NCBI GenBank assembly: GCA_017642965.1
Contig: JAEPOJ010000001.1
Span: 62,001-126,000 of the forward strand
Source of the DNA: Phycisphaerales bacterium
Lineage (GTDB): Bacteria; Planctomycetota; Phycisphaerae; Phycisphaerales; UBA1924
Length of the DNA stretch: 64,000 nt
Direction: 5' to 3'
Shown here in pieces: positions 8,516 to 17,210 of the stretch (the first letter of the stretch is position 1; the number at the start of each line of letters is the position of its first letter). The translations under genes were made by a program, and so were the position numbers. Below the pieces are notes generated by a model, which was given only the letters and a program-made list of their open reading frames with translations, was not told where the DNA came from and ran no database searches.

Positions 8516-11002
8516 ATGAGCAGCATCAGACACCTCATCCCGAGCATGTTCCACCGGCGGGTCATCCTCCTCGTCATCCTCTGCCTCTGCGCCCTGCTCA
8601 TGCTCACAGGACGCCTCGGCTACATGACCGTCGTCCAGGGCGAAGAGGCACGCGAACGAGCCGAACAACGCCTCGTCACCACCACATGGCTCCCCACAAC
8701 GCGGGGGCGCATCCTCGACCGCAAGGGACGCGTCCTCGCCGGTGACCGCGCCTCGTACAACATCGCCCTCGACTACCGCATCCTCCAGGGCCAGTGGGTC
8801 TACGAAGGCCGTGACGGCCGCAACTACGCCATGCCCATGCGCTCCTACGCCACACGACTGGCACGCCGGGCCAACCCCGATATCTGGGAAACACTCCCAG
8901 AACACGAGCAGGCCGAACTGATCGACCGCTTCGAGAGCGCACTCCGAGCCAGGGTCACCCGGATGCACCGCGACCTGATCGCCATCACAGACATCGACCC
9001 CGCCGATTACGAGCAGCGCCGGACCGAGATCCTCGAACGCGTCGGCGCCATGAAGCGTCAGATCGCCGACCGCGCCTACCAGCGCGAGCTCGAAAAGTTC
9101 GAACGCACCGGCCGCGTCGCCAGCGAATCCGATCTCGAACGATTCAGAAAAATCGCCAACCAGCCCATCGCCGAAGAACAGGCCGCACACACCATCATCC
9201 CCGACATCTCCGACGAGCTGGGCTTCGCCGTCCTCCGCATGGTCGCCAAGCAGGAGCCCATCGTGTCCGAAGGGGTCACGCCGGCACTGCTCGAATCGCT
9301 CAGCGTCCCCCTCTACCCGGGGCTCAGCGTCGAGGACGCCACCGCCCGGATCACCCCATTCGAATCGATGCCCATCACCATCGATCGCTCAAGCTTCCCA
9401 CCACCACTCCGCGCGGACGACCCGATCACCATCCGCACCACCGGCGTCGGCAGACAGCTGCTCGGACGCATCGACGACGGGCTCTACGCCGAGGACGCCC
9501 AGCGCCGTGAGAACGCCCTCGCGCGGGATGACGAGCTGCGGGCACGCTCGCTCACATCCCGCGGCACCGACCGCGGGCGATACTTCCCGGGCGACCGCGT
9601 CGGACGCACGGGCATCGAGCAATCCTTCGAGCACGCGCTCCGCGGGCTCCGCGGCGTGCGCATCGAAAACCTCCAGACCGGAGCCGTCGAAGAGATGCTC
9701 CCCGAGGACGGGTGCGACGTGCAGCTGAGCATCGACATCATGCTCCAGGCCCGCATCCGCGCACTGCTCAACCCCGACATCGGGCTCACACGCGTCCAGC
9801 CCTGGCACCAGAACGAGCAACCGCTCTACACACCCGTCGGCACCGATCTCGACGCAGGCGTCGTGGTGCTCGATGTCGCCACCGGCGAGATCCTCGCGAT
9901 GGTCTCCACCCCCGCGCCCGCGCTCAGCGAGTCCGAATGGAAAGACCTCGGCGTGAACACCGATCTGCAGCGCCGCCTCTACGAGACCATCCACGCGCCA
10001 TGGGTCAACAAGGCCATCGCCAAGCCCTACCCGCCCGGATCCGTCGCCAAGGCCCTTATCCTCACCGAAGCAGCCAAACGAGGCGTCTACCAGCAGGGCG
10101 AACGCATCCACGACCGCGGCTACCTCCTCGACGGCCAGCCCAACAAGTTCCGCTCGTGGATCTACAAAATGTACGACGGCGCGTACGGCGGCCACTCCGA
10201 CCAACTCGGTCGCGACCTCGACGGCGTCGATGCCCTCATGGTCTCAAGCAACGTCTTCTTCTACACACTCGGCAGAAGACTCGGCCCAGAACGCATCGCA
10301 CTCGCCTACCAGGACTATCACGTCGGCCGACCGTACGAGCTCGGCATCGGCACCGAGTGGCCCGGATCGATCGGCAGGTTCAACGGCCCCAACGACGGCA
10401 GCGACATCAACCTCGACGAAGCAACACTCATGGGCATCGGGCAGGGCCCCATCTCCTGGACGCCCCTGCACGCCGCCGACGCCATGTCCACGCTCGCACG
10501 CGCCGGCGTAAGCATCACACCCAGCATCGTCCGCGACGGCTACGCACCGGACGTCCGCGACATCGCCATCCCCTCCTGGGCGGTCAGCGAAGCACTCGAA
10601 GGCCTCCGACAGGTCGTCGAGAACCGGAGCTTCGGCACCGGCCGGGCCATCACCTACGAGCAGCTCGGGCCGGAACGCGTCCCCATCTTCAACGCGCCCG
10701 GCATCACCGTCTGGGGCAAGACCGGCACCGCCACCGCACCCCCGCTGCTCTTCGACCCCGACCAAACCCACGAGGGCAACGGGCCCGAGGAACCACGCAT
10801 CGTCCGCATGGGCGACCACTCCTGGTACGTCACGCTCGTCGCCCCACAGGGCGAGTCGCCCAAGTACGCTATCGCTGTCATCGTCGAGTACGCCGGCTCG
10901 GGCGGCAAGGTCTCAGGGCCGATCAACAACGAGATCATCCACGCGCTCATCGATGAGGGCTACCTCCCCCGCGTCGAGCCAGAAACGGATCCCGACGAAT
11001 GA
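8516..11002 (+). CDS. mrdA: Penicillin-binding protein 2, elongation transpeptidase
   Basis: A class B PBP that cross-links peptidoglycan during cell elongation. One membrane helix (residues 15-35, VILLVILCLCALLMLTG) anchors it, followed by the dimerisation domain start TRGRILDRKGRVLA. The transpeptidase carries the three penicillin-binding motifs: PPGSVAK (nucleophile Ser and Lys), VSSN, and WGKTGTA. At 828 residues it is longer than the roughly 630 of E. coli PBP2. The extra length is an insert of about 150 residues after residue 90, rich in charged helix, including ERVGAMKRQIADRAYQRELEKF. It overlaps rodA by ATGA, matching the usual PBP2-RodA partnership. The ATG lacks a close ribosome-binding site. 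Confidence 0.95.
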   Translation: MSSIRHLIPSMFHRRVILLVILCLCALLMLTGRLGYMTVVQGEEARERAEQRLVTTTWLPTTRGRILDRKGRVLAGDRASYNIALDYRILQGQWVYEGRDGRNYAMPMRSYATRLARRANPDIWETLPEHEQAELIDRFESALRARVTRMHRDLIAITDIDPADYEQRRTEILERVGAMKRQIADRAYQRELEKFERTGRVASESDLERFRKIANQPIAEEQAAHTIIPDISDELGFAVLRMVAKQEPIVSEGVTPALLESLSVPLYPGLSVEDATARITPFESMPITIDRSSFPPPLRADDPITIRTTGVGRQLLGRIDDGLYAEDAQRRENALARDDELRARSLTSRGTDRGRYFPGDRVGRTGIEQSFEHALRGLRGVRIENLQTGAVEEMLPEDGCDVQLSIDIMLQARIRALLNPDIGLTRVQPWHQNEQPLYTPVGTDLDAGVVVLDVATGEILAMVSTPAPALSESEWKDLGVNTDLQRRLYETIHAPWVNKAIAKPYPPGSVAKALILTEAAKRGVYQQGERIHDRGYLLDGQPNKFRSWIYKMYDGAYGGHSDQLGRDLDGVDALMVSSNVFFYTLGRRLGPERIALAYQDYHVGRPYELGIGTEWPGSIGRFNGPNDGSDINLDEATLMGIGQGPISWTPLHAADAMSTLARAGVSITPSIVRDGYAPDVRDIAIPSWAVSEALEGLRQVVENRSFGTGRAITYEQLGPERVPIFNAPGITVWGKTGTATAPPLLFDPDQTHEGNGPEEPRIVRMGDHSWYVTLVAPQGESPKYAIAVIVEYAGSGGKVSGPINNEIIHALIDEGYLPRVEPETDPDE

Positions 11003-12315
11003 GCAGGGCCGCGGACGTCCATCCCATCATCCGTCTCATCAAGGGCGGCGGGCGAAACCCCGAGCCCATCTCGCGCGTGCTCCGACCGGTCAACTGGGGC
11101 TGGATCACCGTCCTCGCATCGCTCCTGCTCTCCATGCTCGGCGTCTACGCCATCGACATCGGCCTCAACGAGAACCTCGACCCGTCCTACACCGAGCTCT
11201 CAACAACCGCGGTCAAGCAGCTGATCTTCATGGTCATGGGCATCGTCGCATGCCTCGTGATCATGCTCCCCCACTACAAGCTCGTCAGCGCCTTCGCGTG
11301 GTTCTACTTCGCGGTCTGCCTCGGGCTGCTCGTCTTCCTGCTCGTCCCGGGCATCCCATCGAGCATCGTCACGCCCCGCAACGGCGCCCGCTCATGGATC
11401 AACCTGGGCATCACCGACTTCCAGCCCAGCGAGATCACCAAGATCGCGTTCGTCCTCGCCGTCGCCCAGTACCTCCGCTTCCGCACCCAGCACCGCAAGC
11501 TCAACGGCCTCATCGTGCCCGGCATCATCGCCGCCGTCCCCGTCGGCCTCATCACCGTCCAGCCCGACCTGGGCACCGCATCGCTCTTCGTCCCCGCACT
11601 CTTCGCCATGCTCATCGCCGCCGGCGCACGCCTGCGACACCTCATCCTCATCGTCCTCTGCGCCGCCATGAGCGCCCCCATCGCATACCCCTTCCTCCGC
11701 TCCCACCAGAAGGACCGCATCGTCGCCATCGTCAAGCAGTTCCAGGGCGACGAGTCCACCAACTACGACATCAACTTCCAGTCCTCCCGCGCTCAGATGC
11801 TCATCGCCGCGGGCCAGATCACCGGCACGCCAGAGCCCACCGCCAGAGCCCTCGTGCACTACAACGCGCTCCCCGAGCGAGAGAACGACATGATCTTCGC
11901 CGTCGTCGTCGCCCGATTCGGGCTGCTCGGGGGCGTGGCCATGCTCCTGCTCTACGCGCTCTGGGTCGTCGGGGCCCTCGTCGTCGCCGCATCATGCCGC
12001 GAACCCATCGGTCGCCTCATCGCCGTCGGCATCCCCGCGTTCATCGCCACCCAGGTCGTCATCAATGTGGGCATGAACCTGGGCGTGCTGCCCATCATCG
12101 GCATCACCCTCCCCTTCCTCAGCGCGGGCGGATCATCCCTCATCACCTGCTGGCTCATGACCGGTTTGATCATGAATGTGGCATTTCATCGCCCCAAGCC
12201 CCCCTACCGCAGTTCCTTTGAATACGCTGATGATGATGAAGGACCAGACCTCCTCAAACCAAGCAAACCGTTCGGACGCTCAACCGGCTTCAGCGGGCGG
12301 GCCATCACCCGCTGA
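10999..12315 (+). CDS. rodA: RodA peptidoglycan glycosyltransferase (SEDS family)
   Basis: RodA polymerises lipid II in the membrane and works as a pair with PBP2. The 438-residue protein has about ten membrane helices between residues 33 and 390. SEDS signatures are GARSWINLG-ITDFQPSEITKIAFVLAVAQYL, VQPDLGTASLF (with the essential Asp), and GITLPFLSAGGSSLI near the end. It begins inside the last codons of mrdA (ATGA), giving translational coupling. The C-terminal 45 residues are cytoplasmic and end in a basic SGRAITR. The order PBP2-RodA is the classic rod-system arrangement, although many relatives in this phylum are coccoid. Confidence 0.96.
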   Translation: MSRAADVHPIIRLIKGGGRNPEPISRVLRPVNWGWITVLASLLLSMLGVYAIDIGLNENLDPSYTELSTTAVKQLIFMVMGIVACLVIMLPHYKLVSAFAWFYFAVCLGLLVFLLVPGIPSSIVTPRNGARSWINLGITDFQPSEITKIAFVLAVAQYLRFRTQHRKLNGLIVPGIIAAVPVGLITVQPDLGTASLFVPALFAMLIAAGARLRHLILIVLCAAMSAPIAYPFLRSHQKDRIVAIVKQFQGDESTNYDINFQSSRAQMLIAAGQITGTPEPTARALVHYNALPERENDMIFAVVVARFGLLGGVAMLLLYALWVVGALVVAASCREPIGRLIAVGIPAFIATQVVINVGMNLGVLPIIGITLPFLSAGGSSLITCWLMTGLIMNVAFHRPKPPYRSSFEYADDDEGPDLLKPSKPFGRSTGFSGRAITR

Positions 12316-13105
12316 CCGAGGCGCCCTCGACCTCGGGCTCGACGCCATCGAGCCCCTCACGCCACCGACCGAGCTGATCGAGAAGTGCGCCCAGATCGGC
12401 ATCGTCTTCGAGGGCGACGAGCTGACAACGCACGCCCGATTCCTCGCGATGCTCATGCATGCCAACACCCGCATGAACCTCACCTCCATCCGCGACGCGG
12501 ACGAGGCGTGGGACAAGCACATCTTCGATTCCCTGACCCTCATCCCCCTGCTCGCCGAGCTGGAAGACGGCGCCACCGTCATCGACATCGGCTCGGGCGG
12601 CGGGCTGCCCGGCATCCCCCTCGCCATCGCCATGCCCAACCTGCGCTTCACCCTCATGGACGCAACCAAAAAGAAGTGCGACTACCTCGAGCAGGCCGCC
12701 GACGCCCTCGGGCTCAGCAACGTCCGCGTCATCTGCGCCCGCGCCGAGACGCTCGGCCAGGACCGAGGCGAGAAAACCGCGACCGGACGCACCGACGCCC
12801 ACCGAGAGCACTACGACGTCGCCATGGCCCGCGGCGTCGGGCAGATCCCCATGCTCGCCGAGCTGACCGTCCCCCTCGTCAAGGTCGGCGGGCTCGTGCT
12901 CATGACCAAGGGCCAACGCGCCGACGAAGAACTCGCCGACGCAAAGCAGGCCCTGCACATGCTCCACGCCGCCCACGCCGGGACCGTCGACACCCCGACA
13001 GGGCGCGTCGTCGTTATCGAGAAGCTGCGCCGCACACCACGCGACTACCCGCGCCGCAACGGCGAGCCCAAGCGCGCCCCGCTGGGCGTGAGCAAGAACC
13101 GGTAA
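12236..13105 (+). CDS. rsmG: 16S rRNA (guanine527-N7)-methyltransferase
   Basis: Methylates G527 in the 530 loop of 16S rRNA using S-adenosylmethionine. The Rossmann fold includes VIDIGSGGGLPGIPLAIAMPNLRFTLMDATKKKCDYLEQA, the SAM-binding stretch, with DVAMARGVGQIPMLAELTVPLVKVGGLVLMTKG downstream; both are standard RsmG. The N-terminal NLTSIRDADEAWDKHIFDSL is the conserved substrate segment. Three ATG codons in a row stand at 12230, 12233 and 12236, and a further one at 12176; all lie inside the end of rodA and no clear ribosome-binding site decides between them. I chose the last, giving 289 residues, still about 70 longer than typical because of a variable N-terminus and a 15-residue insert (QDRGEKTATGRTDAH). 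Confidence 0.92.
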   Translation: MKDQTSSNQANRSDAQPASAGGPSPADRGALDLGLDAIEPLTPPTELIEKCAQIGIVFEGDELTTHARFLAMLMHANTRMNLTSIRDADEAWDKHIFDSLTLIPLLAELEDGATVIDIGSGGGLPGIPLAIAMPNLRFTLMDATKKKCDYLEQAADALGLSNVRVICARAETLGQDRGEKTATGRTDAHREHYDVAMARGVGQIPMLAELTVPLVKVGGLVLMTKGQRADEELADAKQALHMLHAAHAGTVDTPTGRVVVIEKLRRTPRDYPRRNGEPKRAPLGVSKNR

Positions 13106-13109
13106 GACA

Positions 13110-13138
13110 CGATCAGCCCGCACAAGGCGGGCTGATCG
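13110..13138. terminator. Likely two-way terminator between rsmG and a PEP-CTERM gene
   Basis: A perfect 12-bp inverted repeat (13110-13121 with 13127-13138, loop of 5 nt) sits between two convergent genes. T-tracts on either side are short (GTT on plus, GTGTCTT on minus), so strength is uncertain. Confidence 0.65.
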
Positions 13139-13163
13139 TTGCAACACCGGAGTATCAAGTGAT

Positions 13164-13781
13164 TCAGCGTCTGCGCCGAGCGATGACGAGGAGGCCGCCG
13201 AAGGCGAGCGCCGATCCGCCCGGAGATGGGACCACCATGCTCAGCACACGCACCGCGTCGTGCATGAGGTAGCCGCGCGAGATGTAGTTCGATTCGATCT
13301 CCACCCGGTCGAACGCCTCATCGCTCGACCAGCCGTTCCACGCCCACTCGTTCCCGATCGGCGCGACGATCGCCTCGCTGCCGAGCAGCGCATCGCCCTG
13401 GTAGAAACGGATCTGCCCGCCTGCCTCGCCCGTGATGGACGCGAAGTAGCCACCGAACGAGTGCTGCGCCGCATCGAACTCATACCCGATCCCGTAGTTC
13501 GAGCCGAGCATCCGCGCTCCCTCGATCGCCCGGACCGGGGTCATGCCGTTGTACGACCAGACACCGGTCGTGTGAAGGTAGCCCTCGGGCGAGAGGTCGA
13601 AGAGGGTCGCCATGCCGCCGAAGGTCTCAACGCTCCCGCGCTCGTAGTTCCCAATGCGCAGGTGCTCGAAGCCCTCATAGCTGCTGGAACTGAACTCGTC
13701 GACTCGCACGATATCCGCGATCGAGACCGATGCGGCCCCGGCGATACACGCGACAATGAAGCTGGTCTTTGTGTGTGACAT
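13164..13781 (-). CDS. Exported PEP-CTERM-type protein, unknown function
   Basis: A 205-residue secreted protein. Residues 1-22 form a signal peptide (SFIVACIAGAASVSIA). The tail VPSPGGSALAFGGLLVIARRRR is a planctomycete form of the PEP-CTERM sorting signal: a Pro-Gly motif, a hydrophobic helix and an Arg cluster. In known systems an exosortase cuts such tails. The body is beta-rich, with short runs such as GIGYEFDAAQHSFGGYFASI and GQIRFYQGDALLGSEAI, resembling a carbohydrate-binding or jelly-roll fold often seen in this protein class. No exosortase gene is in the window. It is a single gene facing a two-way terminator. Confidence 0.85.
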   Translation of the reverse strand: MSHTKTSFIVACIAGAASVSIADIVRVDEFSSSSYEGFEHLRIGNYERGSVETFGGMATLFDLSPEGYLHTTGVWSYNGMTPVRAIEGARMLGSNYGIGYEFDAAQHSFGGYFASITGEAGGQIRFYQGDALLGSEAIVAPIGNEWAWNGWSSDEAFDRVEIESNYISRGYLMHDAVRVLSMVVPSPGGSALAFGGLLVIARRRR

Positions 13782-13922
13782 CTCGGACTCCTCTGCCCGG
13801 AACCCCGAACGAGCCCCGTGACCACAGCGTCCATTCCACCGACAACCATGGCAAGCAGAGTGATGTCACCTATTCGCGTGATACGCCCGCACAAACCGCA
13901 CAGACCGACCCATCACCCCTCA

Positions 13923-14462
13923 TCACGACTCGGGGTGGTAGGCATCTCGTGCATCGAGCAGGTGCGCGACCGCTTCTCGGACGGCCGCGTGCCCGCCCCG
14001 GCGGGCACCCGCGAACGCGCAGTGGGCACGGACCTCGGGCTCCGCGTCCGCCGGGCACATCGGGTACCCCACGCGCCGCATCATGGGCAGGTCGGGCCAG
14101 TCGTCGCCCATGCACGCAACCTGCTCCTCCGAAACCCCGCACCGCTGCATGATCAGGTCCAGGTCCGCCGACTTGTCCTTGCTCCCCTGGATCACCATGT
14201 CCTCTGGCACGCCCAACGAATCAAGGCGATGCTTGAGGGCCATGCCAGAGCGTCCGGTGATGATGGCGAGGTGGAACCCGTGCTGCATCCAGAGCTTCAT
14301 CGCGTAGCCGTCACGCACATGAAACCGCTTGGTCTCACGCCCGTCGTCGTCGATGTTGATCGAGCCGTCGGTCATCACGCCATCGACATCGAGCACGAGC
14401 AGCTCGATCGCAGCGGGATCGCTGAACGTGCGGGCGATAGGCTGGGTGGGCTGCTCACTCAC
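13923..14462 (-). CDS. kdsC: 3-deoxy-D-manno-octulosonate 8-phosphate phosphatase
   Basis: Removes phosphate from Kdo-8-phosphate in the pathway to lipopolysaccharide core sugar. It is a C0-type HAD phosphatase: LLVLDVDGVMTDG carries the nucleophile and acid Asp pair, IITGRSG the second motif, and CMGDDWPDLPMM the metal-binding Asp pair. The length of 179 residues is typical and there is no cap domain. The start is a GTG that forms GTGA with the kdsD stop, so the two are translated together. The genes imply a Kdo-containing outer membrane. Some related HAD proteins act on CMP-sialic acid precursors instead, but the neighbouring isomerase favours Kdo. Confidence 0.92.
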   Translation of the reverse strand: MSEQPTQPIARTFSDPAAIELLVLDVDGVMTDGSINIDDDGRETKRFHVRDGYAMKLWMQHGFHLAIITGRSGMALKHRLDSLGVPEDMVIQGSKDKSADLDLIMQRCGVSEEQVACMGDDWPDLPMMRRVGYPMCPADAEPEVRAHCAFAGARRGGHAAVREAVAHLLDARDAYHPES

Positions 14463-15538
14463 GACTCGTCCTCGACCAGCTTCATCGCGATCAGGTCCTG
14501 CACGTCCAGGAGCCCGACGGGCTTGTGGTCACCATCCACGATCGGCAGCTCGTCGGCCCGGTACTCGCGGAACATCGCGACGGCGTCGCGGGTAAGGGCG
14601 TCGATCGATAGGGCCTTGGGATCGCGTGTCATGACCTGGGCGATGGGTTGACGCAGCTCGTCGGGGTCGCGGAGGATGAGGCGGCGCAGGTCCGAGTCGG
14701 TGAAGATGCCCGAGAGCTTGCCGCCCTCATCGACGACGAGCAACGCGCCCGGTCGGCGGACGACCCTGGACGCCTCGGCCAGCGCGTCGGCGACGGTGTC
14801 GGACTCGCTGGCGATGGGCAGGTTCTTGCCGGCGACGAAGCGGATGAGCTCGCTCACGGGCTTGAGCAGCGAGCCGAGCGTGCCGCCCGGGTGGCGGGCG
14901 TGGAAGTCCTCGTTGGTGAACGAGCGGCGCCGGGCAACGGCGAGGGCGAGGGCGTCGCCGATGGCGAGGGCCCCGGTGGTGGAGCTGGTCGGGGCGAGGT
15001 AGTCGCCGTCGCCGGCCTCATCGGTGACACCGACCTCGAGGGTGACGTCGGCGAGTCGCTGGAGCGATGAGATCTTGCCGTCCTTGGGGCCGCGGGTGAT
15101 GGCGATGATGGGGAGCTTGTCCTGGCGGAGGATGGATGCGAGCGCGACGAGCTCCTCGGTCTCGCCCGAGTGACTCAGGCAGATGGCGAGGTCGTTCTTG
15201 CGGAAGCGGCCGAGGTCGCCGTGGGCGGCTTCGGTGGGGTGGACAGCGTGGCTGGTGATGCCCAGCGAGGCCATGGTCGCGGAGATCTTGGCGCCGATGT
15301 GGCCGCTCTTGCCGAGCCCCGAGACGAGGACGGTGCCGCCGGCGTCGGCGGTCTTGACGATCAGGTCGATGGCGTGGGTGTAGCGTTCATCGACGCCCTC
15401 GGCGATGCGGCTGATCGCGTCGGCCTCGTGGGCGAAGACGCGGCGGGCGAACTGGAGTTCGTCGTTGCTTTGATTCTGGTTGGGATTCGGGTTTGAGATC
15501 GACACTTCGATCGGCTCCCTTCGCGTGCTGGTCGGCAT
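14459..15538 (-). CDS. kdsD: Arabinose-5-phosphate isomerase, SIS plus two CBS domains
   Basis: Interconverts ribulose-5-phosphate and arabinose-5-phosphate, the first step toward Kdo. The SIS domain spans roughly residues 50-215 (VLVSGLGKSGHIGAKISATMASLG, then CLSHSGETEELVAL and the ARRRSFTNEDFHARHPGGTLG signature), followed by two CBS domains to the C-terminus that in relatives regulate activity. It is coupled to kdsC. The ATG at 15538 has no ribosome-binding site; a GTG at 15505 with GGGAG 9 nt upstream may be the true start, giving 348 residues. The N-terminus is low in complexity (NPNPNQNQ), which also suggests uncertainty there. Confidence 0.94.
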   Translation of the reverse strand: MPTSTRREPIEVSISNPNPNQNQSNDELQFARRVFAHEADAISRIAEGVDERYTHAIDLIVKTADAGGTVLVSGLGKSGHIGAKISATMASLGITSHAVHPTEAAHGDLGRFRKNDLAICLSHSGETEELVALASILRQDKLPIIAITRGPKDGKISSLQRLADVTLEVGVTDEAGDGDYLAPTSSTTGALAIGDALALAVARRRSFTNEDFHARHPGGTLGSLLKPVSELIRFVAGKNLPIASESDTVADALAEASRVVRRPGALLVVDEGGKLSGIFTDSDLRRLILRDPDELRQPIAQVMTRDPKALSIDALTRDAVAMFREYRADELPIVDGDHKPVGLLDVQDLIAMKLVEDES

Positions 15539-15564
15539 GCGGAAGGGTATGCCCTCGGATCCGA

Positions 15565-15774
15565 TCAGGCGTTCGTCACGACCTTCTTGCCCTGACAGCT
15601 AGGGCAGGGGATGGGGTGGCCGGTGCTGGGCTGGAGCGAGGGGACGGCGTTGAAGCCGAGCGTTCGGACGGCGACGGTCATCGGGCAGGGGATGTGGCCA
15701 CGCCCGGCGCACTGCGGGCAGGTCTTGAGCTCGATGTCGCCCACGAGGCGCAGGTTGGGTGTCGGCGTGTCCAT
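15565..15774 (-). CDS. Small zinc-knuckle protein, unknown function
   Basis: A 69-residue protein with two Cys pairs: CPQCAGRGHIPCP near residue 19 and CPSCQGKK near 58. The CxxCxGxG pattern resembles one repeat of the DnaJ-type zinc-binding domain, so it probably binds one zinc ion. An AAGAAG purine run precedes the ATG. It lies 26 nt downstream of the kdsD start region on the same strand and faces the small membrane protein gene divergently. Function is not recognisable, and a short gene like this could be misjudged. Confidence 0.6.
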   Translation of the reverse strand: MDTPTPNLRLVGDIELKTCPQCAGRGHIPCPMTVAVRTLGFNAVPSLQPSTGHPIPCPSCQGKKVVTNA

Positions 15775-15933
15775 GCTCTTCTTATCGGCAGTTCATGCGT
15801 GCTCGTGCACCAGAATGCTGGTTTTTCGTGCGTGCGGCCTCTTTCGGGCGGTGACGATTCGTTCCCGAGTTGCTGCGTCCGTTGGCTGAGCGTGCTCGAA
15901 CACGGGCAGGATTGCCAGTTGGAGGACCCTGCC

Positions 15934-16212
15934 ATGAACGAACGAACAACATCACCGGAGGAGATCGCCTCTGTTTCGCCGGAGGGGGTGCCCGCGAACC
16001 CGTGGCTGGGCACGAAGTCGATGATCGCGTTGCTGCTGATGTTTCCGTCGGCGGTCATCCTGATCTCGATTGTGTTCTGGGTCATGCTGGGGCCGGTGGC
16101 GGCGGTGATCGCGTTTGCGATCGGGCTGGTCGTGTGCATCATCGCGAACCCGACGCTCTGGGCCATGCTGCAGCGTGCGAAGGATCGGCGGCTCGCGTCT
16201 GGGCGTGAGTAA
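15934..16212 (+). CDS. Small two-helix membrane protein, unknown
   Basis: A 92-residue protein from an ATG with a strong GGAGGA at 15922. Two hydrophobic helices, about residues 30-50 (MIALLLMFPSAVILISIVFWVML) and 53-74, are followed by a basic tail. The first 25 residues are acidic and polar. No family is recognised. It is followed by a hairpin terminator shared with the convergent PEP-CTERM gene. The in-frame upstream extension to 15493 runs antisense through the small zinc-knuckle gene and is rejected. Confidence 0.7.
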   Translation: MNERTTSPEEIASVSPEGVPANPWLGTKSMIALLLMFPSAVILISIVFWVMLGPVAAVIAFAIGLVVCIIANPTLWAMLQRAKDRRLASGRE

Positions 16213-16261
16213 CGACTTCCTTGCTACATATTTCTCATTTGGGCCACCCGTTGACCCAACT

Positions 16262-16300
16262 GAAAACCCCGCCTGGCGAACCACGCGGGGTTTTCGCTTT
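16262..16300. terminator. Two-way terminator
   Basis: GAAAACCCCGC (16262-16272) pairs with GCGGGGTTTTC (16285-16295). The T and A runs at the stem ends let it serve both convergent genes. Confidence 0.85.
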
Positions 16301-16319
16301 GTTGGTTGAGGGGTTGTGA

Positions 16320-16955
16320 TTATCGACGGCGGCGTGCGGCCACGCAGCCGGAGAGGCCGAGCAGCGCGAGTGCGCCCGGTGCCGGCGTGAGCGCGACGTC
16401 GTCGATGTAGACGCCGTTGGCGATGCCGTCGACGGCACCCGCGGAGACCTGGAAGCGGAGCAGGAAGGAGTCTGCGCCTGCAGCGGAGGTGAGGTCGAGG
16501 GAGAACTGCTGGTAGCTCTGGTTGATGCCGAGCCCGATGAGGGAGGTGAGTGTTTCGCCGCGGACGCCGCCGCCGTCGCTGCCGTCCTGATCGAGCCAGA
16601 GGATCTGGACGAAGGTGTCCATGCCGACGAAGTCGGTTGAGTCGATGGCGGCGAAGAAGGAGAGCGTGTAGTCGGTGTCTGCGGTGATGCTGCCGACGGG
16701 CTGGTTCTGCTCGATGAAGTAGGCGCCGCCTGCGGCTGCGTTGTTGATGTGGTCGAATGCGAGGTAGGCGCTGTAGTCGCCGGAGTTGGGGTTGGCGGTG
16801 CTGCGTTCGACTGAGCCGGAGGGCCCGCCGACGATCTCTGCCCAGTCGTTGGCGTCTGTGCCAGATCCTGCCTCGAAGCCGGCGTTGAGGATATCTGCCG
16901 AAACGGTTGATGCCGCGGCAGCAGCGATGATGGCGATGGTGGTCATAGTCTTCAT
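16320..16955 (-). CDS. Exported PEP-CTERM-type protein, beta-sandwich-like
   Basis: The 211-residue product begins MKTMTTIAIIAAAAASTVSA, a signal peptide; the ATG at 16955 has GAGGAAAAAC before it, and the longer upstream frame is rejected. After cleavage the sequence ILNAGFEAGSGTDANDWAE resembles the start of carbohydrate-binding-module-like domains (N-x-x-FE / W). YIDDVALTPAPGALALLGLSGCVAARRRR is the C-terminal sorting signal: Pro-Gly, hydrophobic helix, Arg cluster. It likely reaches the cell surface through an exosortase-type route. A palindrome shared with the pseudopilin gene lies 76 nt upstream. Confidence 0.86.
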   Translation of the reverse strand: MKTMTTIAIIAAAAASTVSADILNAGFEAGSGTDANDWAEIVGGPSGSVERSTANPNSGDYSAYLAFDHINNAAAGGAYFIEQNQPVGSITADTDYTLSFFAAIDSTDFVGMDTFVQILWLDQDGSDGGGVRGETLTSLIGLGINQSYQQFSLDLTSAAGADSFLLRFQVSAGAVDGIANGVYIDDVALTPAPGALALLGLSGCVAARRRR

Positions 16956-17030
16956 GTTTTTCCTCGTCTCTCTCTGCTGCGACGCATCGCAGCGGTTGAC
17001 ATGATGGTCGTGGTGTGACTGCCCCGCAAT

Positions 17031-17041
17031 GTAACAGTTAC
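17031..17041 (-). promoter_or_regulatory. Palindromic element GTAACAGTTAC upstream of a PEP-CTERM gene
   Basis: An 11-bp near-perfect palindrome 76 nt before the ATG at 16955. The same 11 bp occur at 29830-29840 before the pseudopilin gene, and a 9-bp relative (AACTGTTAC) stands at 17142-17150. A regulator site is inferred. Confidence 0.4.
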
Positions 17042-17210
17042 GGGCGAATGCCACAAGTGGCGAGTCACGAGAAATCCCGAACTCGGTCGCAATTTTGGTG
17101 CATATCCGTGAAATTGGCACGAAAACCGCCCGGTCTTTTGGAACTGTTACCGCAATTTGGCGGTTTCATCCCCCCTCATGGCCCCATAACTTCTGGAGGG
17201 GAGGGGACGT

